A stretch of DNA of 64,000 nt from Candidatus Kapaibacterium sp. Lineage in GTDB: Bacteria; Bacteroidota; Ignavibacteria; Kapaibacteriales; JAEUSM01. Shown here piece by piece: positions 17,639-26,727 of this stretch. The notes under the pieces are model-generated. The model saw only the letters and a program-made list of their open reading frames with translations, was not told where the DNA came from and ran no database searches. Each line of letters opens with the position of its first letter. Position 1 is the first letter of the stretch. The DNA is taken from contig JAEUSM010000017.1 of NCBI GenBank assembly GCA_016788785.1, positions 124,001 through 188,000 of the forward strand, in the 5' to 3' direction. Made by a program: the position numbers and the translations under genes.

Positions 17639-19567
17639 ATGAATTCATTGCGAATTATACTATTGTTGTTTCTTGTATTTGACTTTTTACTGTATCAAGT
17701 TTCGCATAGTCAAGAACTACTGTTTCCTAAACAAAACGATACAGTTAAAACCATGCGTCCAATAGAAATTCAATGGACTAATAACCTTCCAAATTCAAAA
17801 TTTTCGTTAAAATATATTCAAAACAATCAAGAATCGATAATCGCTACTTCCATTTCACCAAGTACATCATATTTATGGCAGGTTCCACTTTTGGATACAA
17901 CTGATGTTTCACTGGTTTTACAGACAAATTCAAAAGATTTTTTACTACCTATTCTTTGGTGGAAGAATGATACCGTAGTAGATCCTTCAAGTGAAATTCG
18001 TAAAATTTATGTTACTTCTGCCTCTGATACTTTTTTGTTTTCAACAATTTACAATTCAATTGAAGAGTGGGATATTTCAAATTCCAAAAGGGTTGTTTCA
18101 GAAATATTTGGTGTTCAAACAAACTCACAAGCTTCCTTCAGTAATGACAAATTTACAGTTTTAGGGTATAATGATGCTCTCTATTATATTGATAGGAATA
18201 CCAGAGCTTTTACTTCCAAAGGGTTAGATAATCCGCATACTTCTTTTATAAGAGATATTGCTTATTCAACTGTAACCGATTTGATAGCAACTGCTTCGAA
18301 CGATGGAACTATTAAAATTCGTAACCTCAGCACTGATCAAATTCTTAGTACTATTTCGGTACCGACAATAAGTTCGATGTACAGTGTTTCTTTTAGTAAT
18401 GATGGTCAAAAAATAGTTTTTGCTGGAAATGATGGATCTGTTTATGTATCGGATATTATTTCGTTACCAAACTACAAACAATCTACTGAAAAACATGGTA
18501 CTGCTGGGCTTGGACTTGTAGTATGGGATTGCAATTTTTCACCTGATGATAATCGCATTGTAAGTGGTGGTGTTGATGGAACGGTAAAAGTGTGGGAAAG
18601 TGCTAATTTGAATTTACTATCTACAATGACAGGACATACCTTTCATGTTCGTGCAACGTATTTTTCACCTGACAATAACTACATTGCTTCAGTTGGATTA
18701 GATTCATCGCTTATTATTTTTGATGCAAATTCGTATCAACAATTGTATCAACCATTAAAACATCCACATGCTCTTTTATGTATGCAGTTTTTTGCCGATT
18801 CAAAACGCATCATAACAGCTGGTCGAGGAAGTACGGTATCGATTTGGCAACTTCCAACGGAAAGTATATTTTATGATACGATTATCGTTCTTCCTAAATA
18901 TCCAATTTCTATCTATGTTCCAACGATAACTGCTTCGGTAGGAGAGAGAATTTCCGTTCCTATCAGTTATTCAGTTCAATCAAAATATCCCTCAACCATC
19001 GATTTTGCTTTTCAAACTCCCGTTTCAAGATTTGTGTTTTTACCAACGGTGAATCAATGGACAAAACAAGTTAGTACAGGTAATTTATTCGAATCATCTA
19101 TACTAACTCCTTTGGAAATGCAATCTAATTCTCTTCCTTCTTGGAGAGCTACCGTGTTATATTCACCGTACAAAAATTATGATTCTCTTATCATCTCCAA
19201 TATTCGATTTGCAAACAATTTTTATGTTATCGATACAATTCAAAATGGAGTAGTATTTATCGATAGTCTCTGTATTCAAAATTCAAACTATCCTTCGATT
19301 TCACTTCAAGAAAGTGGATTGTCATTGCAAATTAACTCAACGAAAGAAGATATTCACTTTAAGGTTTCTCCTATTGAAATTGGTAGTCATATACTTCGAA
19401 TTTCTAGTATAGATGGAAAGGAAATTTTCAAATCAACAGTAGACGTTTCAAAGAACTTGGACGTCATATCTTATAACCTTTCTACTCACGAATTACCAAA
19501 ATTATATTTGATTTCTCTCATTTCTCCAACAGAACATATTGTCAAAAAAGTACTCTTACAACAATAA
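17639..19567 (+). CDS. Exported WD40-repeat protein with sorting-domain-like tail
   Basis: The 642-residue protein has a signal peptide (MNSLRIILLLFLVFDFLLYQVSHS). Residues 25-120 form a beta domain. Residues 120-420 carry WD40 units, the clearest being IAYSTVTDLIATASNDGTIKI, VSFSNDGQKIVFAGNDGSVYV, CNFSPDDNRIVSGGVDGTVKV and TYFSPDNNYIASVGLDSSLII, enough for a seven-bladed propeller. A beta domain of about 130 residues follows. The last 75 residues (FKVSPIEIGSHILRISSIDGKEIF to the LPKLYLISLI end) resemble a T9SS tail. WD40 propellers are protein-binding platforms; here the platform would be outside the inner membrane. It starts the transcript that continues into lipoprotein MsrB and the Omp85 protein, so a role in outer-membrane upkeep is conceivable. 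Confidence 0.82.
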   Translation: MNSLRIILLLFLVFDFLLYQVSHSQELLFPKQNDTVKTMRPIEIQWTNNLPNSKFSLKYIQNNQESIIATSISPSTSYLWQVPLLDTTDVSLVLQTNSKDFLLPILWWKNDTVVDPSSEIRKIYVTSASDTFLFSTIYNSIEEWDISNSKRVVSEIFGVQTNSQASFSNDKFTVLGYNDALYYIDRNTRAFTSKGLDNPHTSFIRDIAYSTVTDLIATASNDGTIKIRNLSTDQILSTISVPTISSMYSVSFSNDGQKIVFAGNDGSVYVSDIISLPNYKQSTEKHGTAGLGLVVWDCNFSPDDNRIVSGGVDGTVKVWESANLNLLSTMTGHTFHVRATYFSPDNNYIASVGLDSSLIIFDANSYQQLYQPLKHPHALLCMQFFADSKRIITAGRGSTVSIWQLPTESIFYDTIIVLPKYPISIYVPTITASVGERISVPISYSVQSKYPSTIDFAFQTPVSRFVFLPTVNQWTKQVSTGNLFESSILTPLEMQSNSLPSWRATVLYSPYKNYDSLIISNIRFANNFYVIDTIQNGVVFIDSLCIQNSNYPSISLQESGLSLQINSTKEDIHFKVSPIEIGSHILRISSIDGKEIFKSTVDVSKNLDVISYNLSTHELPKLYLISLISPTEHIVKKVLLQQ

Positions 19568-19599
19568 CTTCATCATTTACATTTTAATATTATTTCGTT

Positions 19600-20121
19600 A
19601 TGAACAGTAAATCATCATCATTGCTGCTAATTTTTTGCATATTTGCAATCATTTCTTGTTCAAATTCTGAAACACAAGAATTACAAGCTCAGACTAAAAA
19701 CACAAAAAACAAAGGAACTAAAAAAATGACCGTTGAAAAAACAGAAGAAGAATGGAAGAAAATTCTCTCTCCAGAACAATACCGAATTTTACGCGAAAAA
19801 GGAACTGAAAGACCTTGGAGTGGTGAATATAACGATACCAAAGAAGCTGGGGCATATCATTGTGCTGCTTGTGATGCGTTACTATTCGAATCAGATACAA
19901 AATTTGATTCACATTGCGGTTGGCCCTCATTTTATCAAGCTGCTGCTGGAGATAAGGTAACAACAGAAGTTGATAGAACTCACGGAATGGTTCGCACTGA
20001 GATTATGTGTGCAGCATGTGGTGGGCATTTGGGGCACGTTTTTGATGATGGACCCAAACCAACAGGTTTACGATATTGTGTGAATTCAGTATCTTTGCTT
20101 TTTAAACCTTCGAAAAAATAA
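19600..20121 (+). CDS. msrB: Peptide-methionine (R)-S-oxide reductase, lipoprotein
   Basis: MsrB reduces methionine-R-sulfoxide in damaged proteins. This copy begins with a lipoprotein signal ([20 protein letters not shown], lipidated Cys20) and a charged linker to about residue 45, so it acts in the periplasm or on a membrane. The domain runs from 48 to 170: [23 protein letters not shown], two zinc-binding CxxC pairs (Cys88/Cys91 and Cys137/Cys140), HCGWPSF and the catalytic Cys160 in RYCVNS. Length and motifs are those of a complete MsrB without the MsrA fusion partner. It sits between the WD40 gene (32 bases upstream) and the Omp85 gene, which starts 2 bases after its stop, suggesting protection of envelope proteins during their assembly. 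Confidence 0.95.
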   Translation: MNSKSSSLLLIFCIFAIISCSNSETQELQAQTKNTKNKGTKKMTVEKTEEEWKKILSPEQYRILREKGTERPWSGEYNDTKEAGAYHCAACDALLFESDTKFDSHCGWPSFYQAAAGDKVTTEVDRTHGMVRTEIMCAACGGHLGHVFDDGPKPTGLRYCVNSVSLLFKPSKK

Positions 20122-20123
20122 CA

Positions 20124-22436
20124 TTGACTCAAAGAAAACACACAGAAAAGAACTATTCTACTAAAAGCAATTACCACCAAAAATTATGGAAAATCATAGT
20201 TTTTTTGGTGGTAACTGTGTGTTTGCCCTTATGTGTATTTTCACAAGACAAAGGTGGAAATAAACTTAGTTTACAACAACTTGATGTCATCAAAATAAAA
20301 GGAAACACCTTTATTGGTTCCGAAAAATTGCTATCTATTATTCGTTCTCGTCCAACTATTGAAAGTAATTCTCGAAGTGTTTTGGAATATTATTATTCGA
20401 ATGCTATTAAAAACCCAAACACACCTTCAGTTATTCTTTCAAGTTTGAGAAACTCTATAATTGACTTACGAAAAAACGAAATTCAGTATGTTGAGAAAAA
20501 GAACGTTGCTGAGGATATTCAAATTATAACGGGATTATACAAAATAAATGGGTTTCATCTCATTTCGGTTGAATCGGATTTTTATATAGATTCTGCCTCC
20601 AAAAAGAATACCCTTGTCTATACGATTGAAGAAAATAAACGATTTGTTGTAGATACTGTCATTGTGAAGGGTTTGGAATCATTACCTAAGGAAGTGTATG
20701 TTCCAATAATGGAAACTTGGAATTCACGAATACCGCAAAGAAATAGTCCCTTTCAACAAGATGAAATAAAAAAGACATTTGACAATACTCTCCAATTCCT
20801 TTATGAGAATGGGTATATGTATGCTACCTATGAAAAACCAAAGGTCTTTGAAAATACACAAAAAGGTACTGATTCTATTACCGTTACATTTGACCCCAAG
20901 CTTCGTTATAAAGTTGGTTCGTATCGGTTTATAGATAGTTTGAATGAACAAAAGCCTATGGATGAAACCTTTCGTAGGTCGTTAGTGCAATTGCGACAAG
21001 GGGAATGGGTGAAAAACTCGAATATTCAAGCTTCAATTTCTTCATTGTATGCACTTGGTGTTTTTGATGTTGTTAATATAGACACTTTACGTATACGATA
21101 TGATTCTGTTACCAATGATCATGTTGTTGATTTTTCGATATTTTCTCAATTCCGTAAAGCTCATGAATTTGGGGTCAGTCCCTTTATCAATCGAACAGTA
21201 GTTGATCAATTCATTAATACAGGTCTTGAAACGACCTATTTACAACGGAATTTATTTGGGCGTGGACAATCGTTGAATGCATTTGCTCGTTGGTCAGTAC
21301 AAGATATTGCCAGGGTAACAGATATAAATATTTTTGATCTGGAGCAAGAATATCAACTCTCCGCTCAGTATTTCCAACCTTATTTATTCACGTTATTAGA
21401 CAAACGGGTATCTTGGACATTACAACCACTTTTTTCCTTCAGAACATTAGCTCAACCGCTTCAAGTACAAACCATATCACTCAAAAATTCATTTCCAATT
21501 CAATTGGATAGATTCACACTCATCAATAATATCGTTTTTGATGTTTCGATTGAAAATCAAATTCCCAGAAATGTGATACGAGCTCGAGATGAGGCATTAC
21601 GTTTTGCCAATACTCCTCAAGATTCTTTGAATATTAAAAATCTTCTTGATAACTTTATAGTTTTAAATGATTATGTTAAAGATAACAATAATCCATTAAT
21701 AACAACTGCTTTCGCTGGTTTTACCCTTGCAGGAGACCAACGTGATAATCCTTTCTCTCCATCGAAGGGACAATTTGTAAATCTTTTAATGGAAGCAGGT
21801 TTCGGAATCTCACAATTCGCAAGAATCCAAGCAGTAGGTACAAAATTTTTTCCAGTAAATAATCAGAATGTCATCGCATTCAAACAACGGTTTGGACACA
21901 CACATTTTTTTTCTAAAAACACCTACATTTCTATTGATCGAATGTTTTTTGCCGGTGGGTCAAATTCGGTTAGAGCATATGCATCTAGAAGGCTACATGC
22001 TGAAAATGCTACTTCTAATTCTGGCTCTCAAGAAGATGAAATTACACAAGAATTTTTAGCAAATGTCATTGGATCGGCAACATTGATTGAGGGTAGTTTG
22101 GAATGGCGGTTTCACTTCACCGAGCCAGATTGGCTTATACCTGTTTTAGCACGTCAGATTGGATATTCTGGTATAACAACCTTTATTGATTGGGGAAATT
22201 CTTTTAATAGATATGGTTCTGATCAATTTGGCAACACTCCATTATCTGATTATTTCACCAAATTAGCGGTTGGTATTGGAGTTGGTTATCGCTACGACAC
22301 ACCAGTTGGACCATTTCGTGTAGATGTTGCAACTCCACTGTACGACCCAACAAGAGAAACCAACACATTTATCGTTGGAAGACCTGATATTTTTGGTAAT
22401 TTATCTGTTCATATCGGATTAGGCCACGCCTTTTAA
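20124..22436 (+). CDS. Omp85 family outer membrane assembly protein (BamA/TamA-like)
   Basis: The 770-residue protein has a signal segment (KLWKIIVFLVVTVCLPLCVFSQ) and POTRA-like repeats in residues 50-330 (LDVIKIKGNTFIGSEKLL, VDTVIVKGLESLPKEV and YRVGSYRF-like strands). A C-terminal barrel of about 420 residues follows. The barrel contains the diagnostic Omp85 loop FFAGGSNSVRAY at about 610-620 and ends in GLGHAF with a terminal aromatic residue. Such proteins insert beta-barrel or other substrates into the outer membrane. Three or so POTRA domains and divergent barrel sequence fit a TamA-like accessory form or a second BamA. The start is TTG: no ATG is available and the preceding stop lies 2 bases upstream. 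Its last bases overlap the end of maf on the other strand. Confidence 0.88.
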   Translation: MTQRKHTEKNYSTKSNYHQKLWKIIVFLVVTVCLPLCVFSQDKGGNKLSLQQLDVIKIKGNTFIGSEKLLSIIRSRPTIESNSRSVLEYYYSNAIKNPNTPSVILSSLRNSIIDLRKNEIQYVEKKNVAEDIQIITGLYKINGFHLISVESDFYIDSASKKNTLVYTIEENKRFVVDTVIVKGLESLPKEVYVPIMETWNSRIPQRNSPFQQDEIKKTFDNTLQFLYENGYMYATYEKPKVFENTQKGTDSITVTFDPKLRYKVGSYRFIDSLNEQKPMDETFRRSLVQLRQGEWVKNSNIQASISSLYALGVFDVVNIDTLRIRYDSVTNDHVVDFSIFSQFRKAHEFGVSPFINRTVVDQFINTGLETTYLQRNLFGRGQSLNAFARWSVQDIARVTDINIFDLEQEYQLSAQYFQPYLFTLLDKRVSWTLQPLFSFRTLAQPLQVQTISLKNSFPIQLDRFTLINNIVFDVSIENQIPRNVIRARDEALRFANTPQDSLNIKNLLDNFIVLNDYVKDNNNPLITTAFAGFTLAGDQRDNPFSPSKGQFVNLLMEAGFGISQFARIQAVGTKFFPVNNQNVIAFKQRFGHTHFFSKNTYISIDRMFFAGGSNSVRAYASRRLHAENATSNSGSQEDEITQEFLANVIGSATLIEGSLEWRFHFTEPDWLIPVLARQIGYSGITTFIDWGNSFNRYGSDQFGNTPLSDYFTKLAVGIGVGYRYDTPVGPFRVDVATPLYDPTRETNTFIVGRPDIFGNLSVHIGLGHAF

Positions 22437-23008
22437 AGCAAACCCAAAGCTTGCAATTCGACCTTCAATCTTCCGAGAGGTAGACCAACTACATTGGTAT
22501 AACACCCCTCGATTTTTTTGATAAATGTAGAGCCGTAATCATCTTGGATTCCATAACCACCAGCTTTGTCAAGTGTACTTCCTGTTCGTACATACCCAAT
22601 GATATCCTCATCACTTAGCGGATAAAACGTAACGAACGTCTCTTCGGAAAAGGTGTGAGAATGTCCTTTTGTGAGAATTGACACGCCTGTAATGACTGTA
22701 TGTGTTTTATTCGACAAGGTTTGTAGCATCGAAACAGCTTCATCATACGAAGTAGGTTTATTCAAAATCATTGAATTCATCACAACAATCGTATCCGCAC
22801 CGATAACAATACAATCTTCTTCCATTCTTTGTAGCACTTCATTTGCCTTTTCGTAGGAAAGATGTTCTGCATAGTCTTTTGGATTCATAGAAGTGGTTAC
22901 CGACAATTCATCAAAACCTGACGGAACAACAGAAAAATGAACACCAAAATTTTGCAGAAGAAGTTTTCTTCTTGGAGAAGTCGAAGCCAATATAAGCGGT
23001 AATTTCAT
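22433..23008 (-). CDS. maf: Maf family nucleoside triphosphate pyrophosphatase
   Basis: The 191-residue protein starts LPLILASTSPRRKLLLQNFGV, the nucleotide-binding SxSPRR motif of Maf. It continues with PSGFDE, a conserved IGADTIVV and KPTSYDEAVSML, and DKAGGYGIQ with a catalytic acidic residue before the final GLPLGRL stretch. Maf enzymes hydrolyse non-canonical or excess nucleoside triphosphates (dTTP/UTP type or modified pyrimidines) and can affect septum formation. Length is typical. The gene ends convergently with the Omp85 gene, overlapping by 4 bases, and lies directly downstream of the tRNA-His terminator. Confidence 0.93.
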   Translation of the reverse strand: MKLPLILASTSPRRKLLLQNFGVHFSVVPSGFDELSVTTSMNPKDYAEHLSYEKANEVLQRMEEDCIVIGADTIVVMNSMILNKPTSYDEAVSMLQTLSNKTHTVITGVSILTKGHSHTFSEETFVTFYPLSDEDIIGYVRTGSTLDKAGGYGIQDDYGSTFIKKIEGCYTNVVGLPLGRLKVELQALGLL

Positions 23009-23030
23009 AACTTTTTGAGCAAAAAATAAA

Positions 23031-23059
23031 AAAACCTTTTACTTAAAGCAAAAGGTTTT
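23031..23059 (-). terminator. Terminator after tRNA-His
   Basis: On the minus strand AAAACCTTTT pairs with AAAAGGTTTT around a short loop and is followed by a T-rich run. It sits 12 bases past the tRNA and before the maf start codon. Confidence 0.75.
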
Positions 23060-23070
23060 CAAATCGTAGG

Positions 23071-23144
23071 GGTGAGTAACGGGGCTTGAACCCGCGACAT
23101 CCAGTGCCACAAACTGGCGCTCTACCAACTGAGCTATACCCACC
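23071..23144 (-). tRNA. tRNA-His (GTG anticodon)
   Basis: The minus strand folds as a cloverleaf: acceptor GTGGGTA / TACTCAC with the extra 5' G (position -1) facing C73 that is specific to tRNA-His, D-arm AGCTCAGTTGGTAGAGC, anticodon arm CCAGT-TTGTGGC-ACTGG and T-arm GCGGG-TTCAAGC-CCCGT. The encoded gene lacks a CCA tail. A TATATTTG element lies just upstream. Confidence 0.97.
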
Positions 23145-23153
23145 ATAGAATTA

Positions 23154-23161
23154 CAAATATA
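23154..23161 (-). promoter_or_regulatory. -7 element for tRNA-His
   Basis: TATATTTG on the minus strand, 10 bases upstream of the tRNA, matches TAnnTTTG. The same octamer precedes tRNA-Ser(GCT) and the first Spy-like gene. No clear -33 element is visible. Confidence 0.5.
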
Positions 23162-23301
23162 CAAAATTTCCTTTGAATATGCTACATCCCATATTTTTTT
23201 GATGGTAACATTCACCTATATAAAAACATTGCTCATCTTAGAAGGAGAGCTTTCAATAGGACTGATGGGTTATCTTAAATTGACATTATTTCAATTCACT
23301 C

Positions 23302-23841
23302 TCATCCCTTTTCTACGTCATATTCAACCTGTACTAATCCAGATGGAAATGATTTCGATTGAACTAAACTAAGTTTTTTTGATGGTATTCCTGATTGAAA
23401 AAGTTTTTTGCCGTCGCCTAAAAGTATTGGAATAATTGAAACAATGATTTTATCGACAAAACCCTCTTCGAGAAACGAACGAACAACTGCACTTCCACCA
23501 TCTACGAAAATGACACCATCAGACTGTTCATTATTGATACGTTGCAGTAATGAGGAAAGTGAATCATTCCAATAAGTTATATTCTTTTTACTTCCTTTGT
23601 TTTGTGAGCTAAGAACATATACTTGTTTATCCATTGGATAGGGAAATTCTATTCCCATTGAAGCAACTTTTTGATAGGTTTTATTTCCCAAAATTACTGT
23701 TGAAACGCTCTCCATAAATGCGTTATAGCCATAATCTTCACCTTCAATTGCAACAGCATCCAAAAAAGAAATATCATCATCATTTGTCGCAATATACCCA
23801 TCAAAACTCATTGCGATATACACAACGACCGTATTTTTCAT
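23302..23841 (-). CDS. Dihydrofolate reductase-like / RibD C-terminal domain protein
   Basis: This 179-residue protein matches the small reductase family annotated as DHFR family or RibD_C: VVYIAMSFDGYIA at the N-terminus, then VILGNKTYQKVASMG, QVYVLSSQ and IFVDGGSAVVRSFLEEGFVDKIIVSIIPILLGDGKKLF. Members bind NAD(P)H in a DHFR-like fold but are usually not the folate enzyme; a stand-alone protein with this FVDGG and LGDG wording is typical of the YyaP/YwjB type with unknown substrate. It has no operon partner: tRNA-His lies downstream and guaB is divergent upstream. Confidence 0.88.
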   Translation of the reverse strand: MKNTVVVYIAMSFDGYIATNDDDISFLDAVAIEGEDYGYNAFMESVSTVILGNKTYQKVASMGIEFPYPMDKQVYVLSSQNKGSKKNITYWNDSLSSLLQRINNEQSDGVIFVDGGSAVVRSFLEEGFVDKIIVSIIPILLGDGKKLFQSGIPSKKLSLVQSKSFPSGLVQVEYDVEKG

Positions 23842-23941
23842 TGAATCCTCTATTGATAGTAAAATATTTATAACGATAATTTGTAATTTTTATTTCTTAT
23901 GTATTTAGGTATTATCGTAAATCATTTTTGACTAATGATAG

Positions 23942-24005
23942 ACACTCCGCCACACTTCGACTTCGCTCAGTGACCAGTGGTACCCCTCCAAATTTAGGAG
24001 GGGAG
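23942..24005. repeat. GC-rich intergenic element with perfect hairpin
   Basis: In AT-rich surroundings this stretch contains CACTTCGACTTCGCTCAGTG, of a kind (CTTCGACT-x-CGCTCAG) known to recur between genes in many bacteria. Beside it lies a perfect 7-base inverted repeat, CCCCTCC / GGAGGGG, with a 7-base loop. It lies between the DHFR-like gene and guaB. Only one copy is in the window, so its repeat nature is inference. Confidence 0.35.
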
Positions 24006-24091
24006 TTTTACCAATTCACCGTCATTTATAACTAAAAATTCATACAAATCGTCGTAACCATCTTTAGAAATGAAAAGAAAAGGTTTCGAGA

Positions 24092-25567
24092 ATGTCCATT
24101 CAAAAAATACTCACCGATGCAATCACCTATGATGATGTGCTGTTAGTCCCTGCATATTCGGAAGTTCTCCCTCGACAAGCAGTCGTAAAAACGAAGTTAA
24201 CAAAAACTATAGATCTCAATGTGCCGATTATTTCTGCCGCAATGGATACCGTAACCGATGCGAATATGGCTATTGCTATCGCTCGTGAAGGTGGTATTGG
24301 GATAGTTCACAAAAACTTTTCTATTCAACAGCAAGCAGATGAAATTGATAAGGTGAAACGTTCTGAATCTGGCATGATTCGCAATCCAATCACCCTCAAC
24401 GAAAATGCAAGTATTGTCAATGCTTTGGATTTGATGGCGAAATATAAAATCTCTGGTATTCCTGTTGTCAATGGCGAAAACAAGTTGATAGGTATTGTCA
24501 CCAATAGAGATTTGCGATTTAAGGTTGATGTTTTGCAACCTATTTCAACAATCATGACTTCAAAAAACCTCATCACTGCACCCATCGGAACTACCTTAGA
24601 AGATGCTGAAGTTATTTTACAACAACATAGAATTGAAAAACTTCCTGTGGTTGATGACCAGTTTATTCTCCGTGGTCTTATTACATTTAAAGATATCCAA
24701 AAGAAGAAAAAGTATCCCCAATCTTGTAAAGATGAAATGGGGCGTTTACGCGTTGGTGCGGCATTGGGCGTTAGTCCTGACACTGAAGATCGTGTAGCTG
24801 CATTAGTCAAAGTTGGTGTTGATGTGGTTATTGTCGATACTGCTCACGGACACTCTTTCGGCGTTATTCAACAAGTGAAAAAATTAAAATCTCAATATCC
24901 ATCTTTGCAAGTAATTGCAGGAAATATCGCTACCGGAGAAGCAGCTCGAGCGTTAATTGAAGCTGGTGCAGATGGAGTGAAAGTTGGTATCGGACCAGGT
25001 TCTATTTGTACTACTCGTATTATCGCCGGGGTTGGTGTTCCACAACTTACAGCCATAATGAATGTAGCAACTGTTGCACATTCGTATGATGTTCCACTTA
25101 TTGCAGACGGTGGCATTAAACAAACTGGAGATGTGGCAAAAGCAATTGCAGCTGGTGCAGATTCAGTGATGATTGGAAATATGTTTGCTGGTCATGAAGA
25201 ATCTCCAGGCGAAAAAGTACTTTACGAGGGTCGTGCCTACAAAATGTATCGTGGAATGGGTTCTTTGGGTGCTATGACGCAAGGTTCTGCTGACCGATAT
25301 TTCCAAGATGTAGAAGATGAAATAGCAAAATTAGTTCCTGAAGGTATCGAAGGACGCGTTCCTTACAAAGGTTTTGTTTCTGAAACAATTTACCAAATGG
25401 TTGGTGGACTTCGTTCGGCTATGGGTTATTGCGGATGTGCAACCATTGCAGAAATGCAACAAAAGGCTCAATTTGTAAAAATCAGTACAGCCGGACTTCG
25501 TGAATCTCATCCACATAATGTGGCAATAACCAAAGAATCTCCGAATTATTTTGCAAGCAAATCATAA
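24092..25567 (+). CDS. guaB: Inosine-5'-monophosphate dehydrogenase
   Basis: IMPDH oxidises IMP to XMP with NAD+, the committed step of GMP synthesis. The 491 residues are standard: the barrel start ([32 protein letters not shown]), a pair of CBS domains at about 95-205 that bind adenine or guanine nucleotides for control, DTAHGHS, and the catalytic loop [11 protein letters not shown] with the active cysteine at 306. Then come [29 protein letters not shown] and the flap with [13 protein letters not shown]. The M24 peptidase gene follows 12 bases later, so the two are probably co-transcribed. Confidence 0.98.
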   Translation: MSIQKILTDAITYDDVLLVPAYSEVLPRQAVVKTKLTKTIDLNVPIISAAMDTVTDANMAIAIAREGGIGIVHKNFSIQQQADEIDKVKRSESGMIRNPITLNENASIVNALDLMAKYKISGIPVVNGENKLIGIVTNRDLRFKVDVLQPISTIMTSKNLITAPIGTTLEDAEVILQQHRIEKLPVVDDQFILRGLITFKDIQKKKKYPQSCKDEMGRLRVGAALGVSPDTEDRVAALVKVGVDVVIVDTAHGHSFGVIQQVKKLKSQYPSLQVIAGNIATGEAARALIEAGADGVKVGIGPGSICTTRIIAGVGVPQLTAIMNVATVAHSYDVPLIADGGIKQTGDVAKAIAAGADSVMIGNMFAGHEESPGEKVLYEGRAYKMYRGMGSLGAMTQGSADRYFQDVEDEIAKLVPEGIEGRVPYKGFVSETIYQMVGGLRSAMGYCGCATIAEMQQKAQFVKISTAGLRESHPHNVAITKESPNYFASKS

Positions 25568-25579
25568 TTACTTACAACA

Positions 25580-26677
25580 ATGGCAATAGTTCCTCAAATC
25601 GCAATCAATCGTATCACAGCTGTTCGAAATTCGATGAAAGAAATGGATATCGACGCTATGATTGTATCTCATTATCCTTCAATGAGATATTTAGTCAATT
25701 TTTCTGGTTCAAATGGTGTCTTCGTAATACTTCCAAATGCACTGTATTTCATCACAGATGACCGTTATACTCAACAAATTTCAACAGAATGTTTTGATTT
25801 TCCAGATTTATCAATGTTCATTGATAGAGATTTTGTTGAAGTTATGAAAGTGAATGGTTTTTTCACTAATGTAAAAAAAGTTGGCTTTCAATCGAATAAA
25901 ATGTCAGTTGATGAATACAACAATTACACAAAAAACTTTCCTGATTTGGAATTTGTACCAGTAAAAAATGTCGTAGAAAAAGCAACATGGGCAAAGTCAG
26001 AAGAAGAATTGGCTTTGATGAAAATGTCTGCTACCATCACTTCTGAAGTGTATATGCAAGTTCTACCAATGATAAAACCTGGTGTTACCGAGCATGAACT
26101 TGCGACAGAAATCTCCTATCAAATGAGAAAACGTGGTGCAGTTGATGAAGCATTTGACATTATAGTTGTCAGTGGTGTTCGTAGTGCGTGGGTACACGGC
26201 AGAGCTTCGCAAAAAATAATCGAACAAGGTGATGTTATCACTTTTGACTTTGGTTGTAATTATCAAGGATTTAATAGCGATATGACTCGTACTGTCGTTG
26301 TTGGAAAAGCAACTGAGGAGCAAAAGAAGGTATTTTCTACTATTCGTAAAGCTTACGATGAATCTGTTCAAGCATCAAAAGCTGGAATGAAAGCCTCTGA
26401 AATTGATATGATAGCTCGTACAATTATTACTGATGCTGGGTATGGTGATTATTTCAAGCATAGTCTTGGTCATGGATTGGGTATAGAAGTTCATGAATCT
26501 CCTGGAATCAGCTTCAGAAATGCCGATGATGTCTTAGTTGAAAACTGCGTAATTACTATTGAACCTGGCATTTATTTACCAGAAAAATTTGGAATGCGAT
26601 TAGAAGATGATATAGTTATCACCAAATCGGAGCCAATACTTTTAACATCAGCTCCAAGAGACTTTTTCGAATTGTAA
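25580..26677 (+). CDS. M24 family aminopeptidase (Xaa-Pro peptidase-like)
   Basis: The 365-residue enzyme has the creatinase-like N-terminal domain (RMRYLVNFSGSNG-type, here PSMRYLVNFSG) and a pita-bread catalytic domain. Two-metal ligands are visible as Asp in TFDFGCNYQGF, Asp in NSDMTRT, His in GHGLGIEVHE and the glutamates in TIEPGIYLP and RLEDDIVI. This is the normal complement for Xaa-Pro aminopeptidase/dipeptidase enzymes, which remove N-terminal residues before proline. No signal peptide is present, so it is cytoplasmic. Cannot distinguish aminopeptidase from dipeptidase by eye; the length favours the short aminopeptidase P-like group (YpdF/PepQ-type). The gene follows guaB closely. 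Confidence 0.92.
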   Translation: MAIVPQIAINRITAVRNSMKEMDIDAMIVSHYPSMRYLVNFSGSNGVFVILPNALYFITDDRYTQQISTECFDFPDLSMFIDRDFVEVMKVNGFFTNVKKVGFQSNKMSVDEYNNYTKNFPDLEFVPVKNVVEKATWAKSEEELALMKMSATITSEVYMQVLPMIKPGVTEHELATEISYQMRKRGAVDEAFDIIVVSGVRSAWVHGRASQKIIEQGDVITFDFGCNYQGFNSDMTRTVVVGKATEEQKKVFSTIRKAYDESVQASKAGMKASEIDMIARTIITDAGYGDYFKHSLGHGLGIEVHESPGISFRNADDVLVENCVITIEPGIYLPEKFGMRLEDDIVITKSEPILLTSAPRDFFEL

Positions 26678-26727
26678 TTCATTACTCACAAAATCTTTTA
26701 CACTTTCCACTAACGTACGTAGATTGA

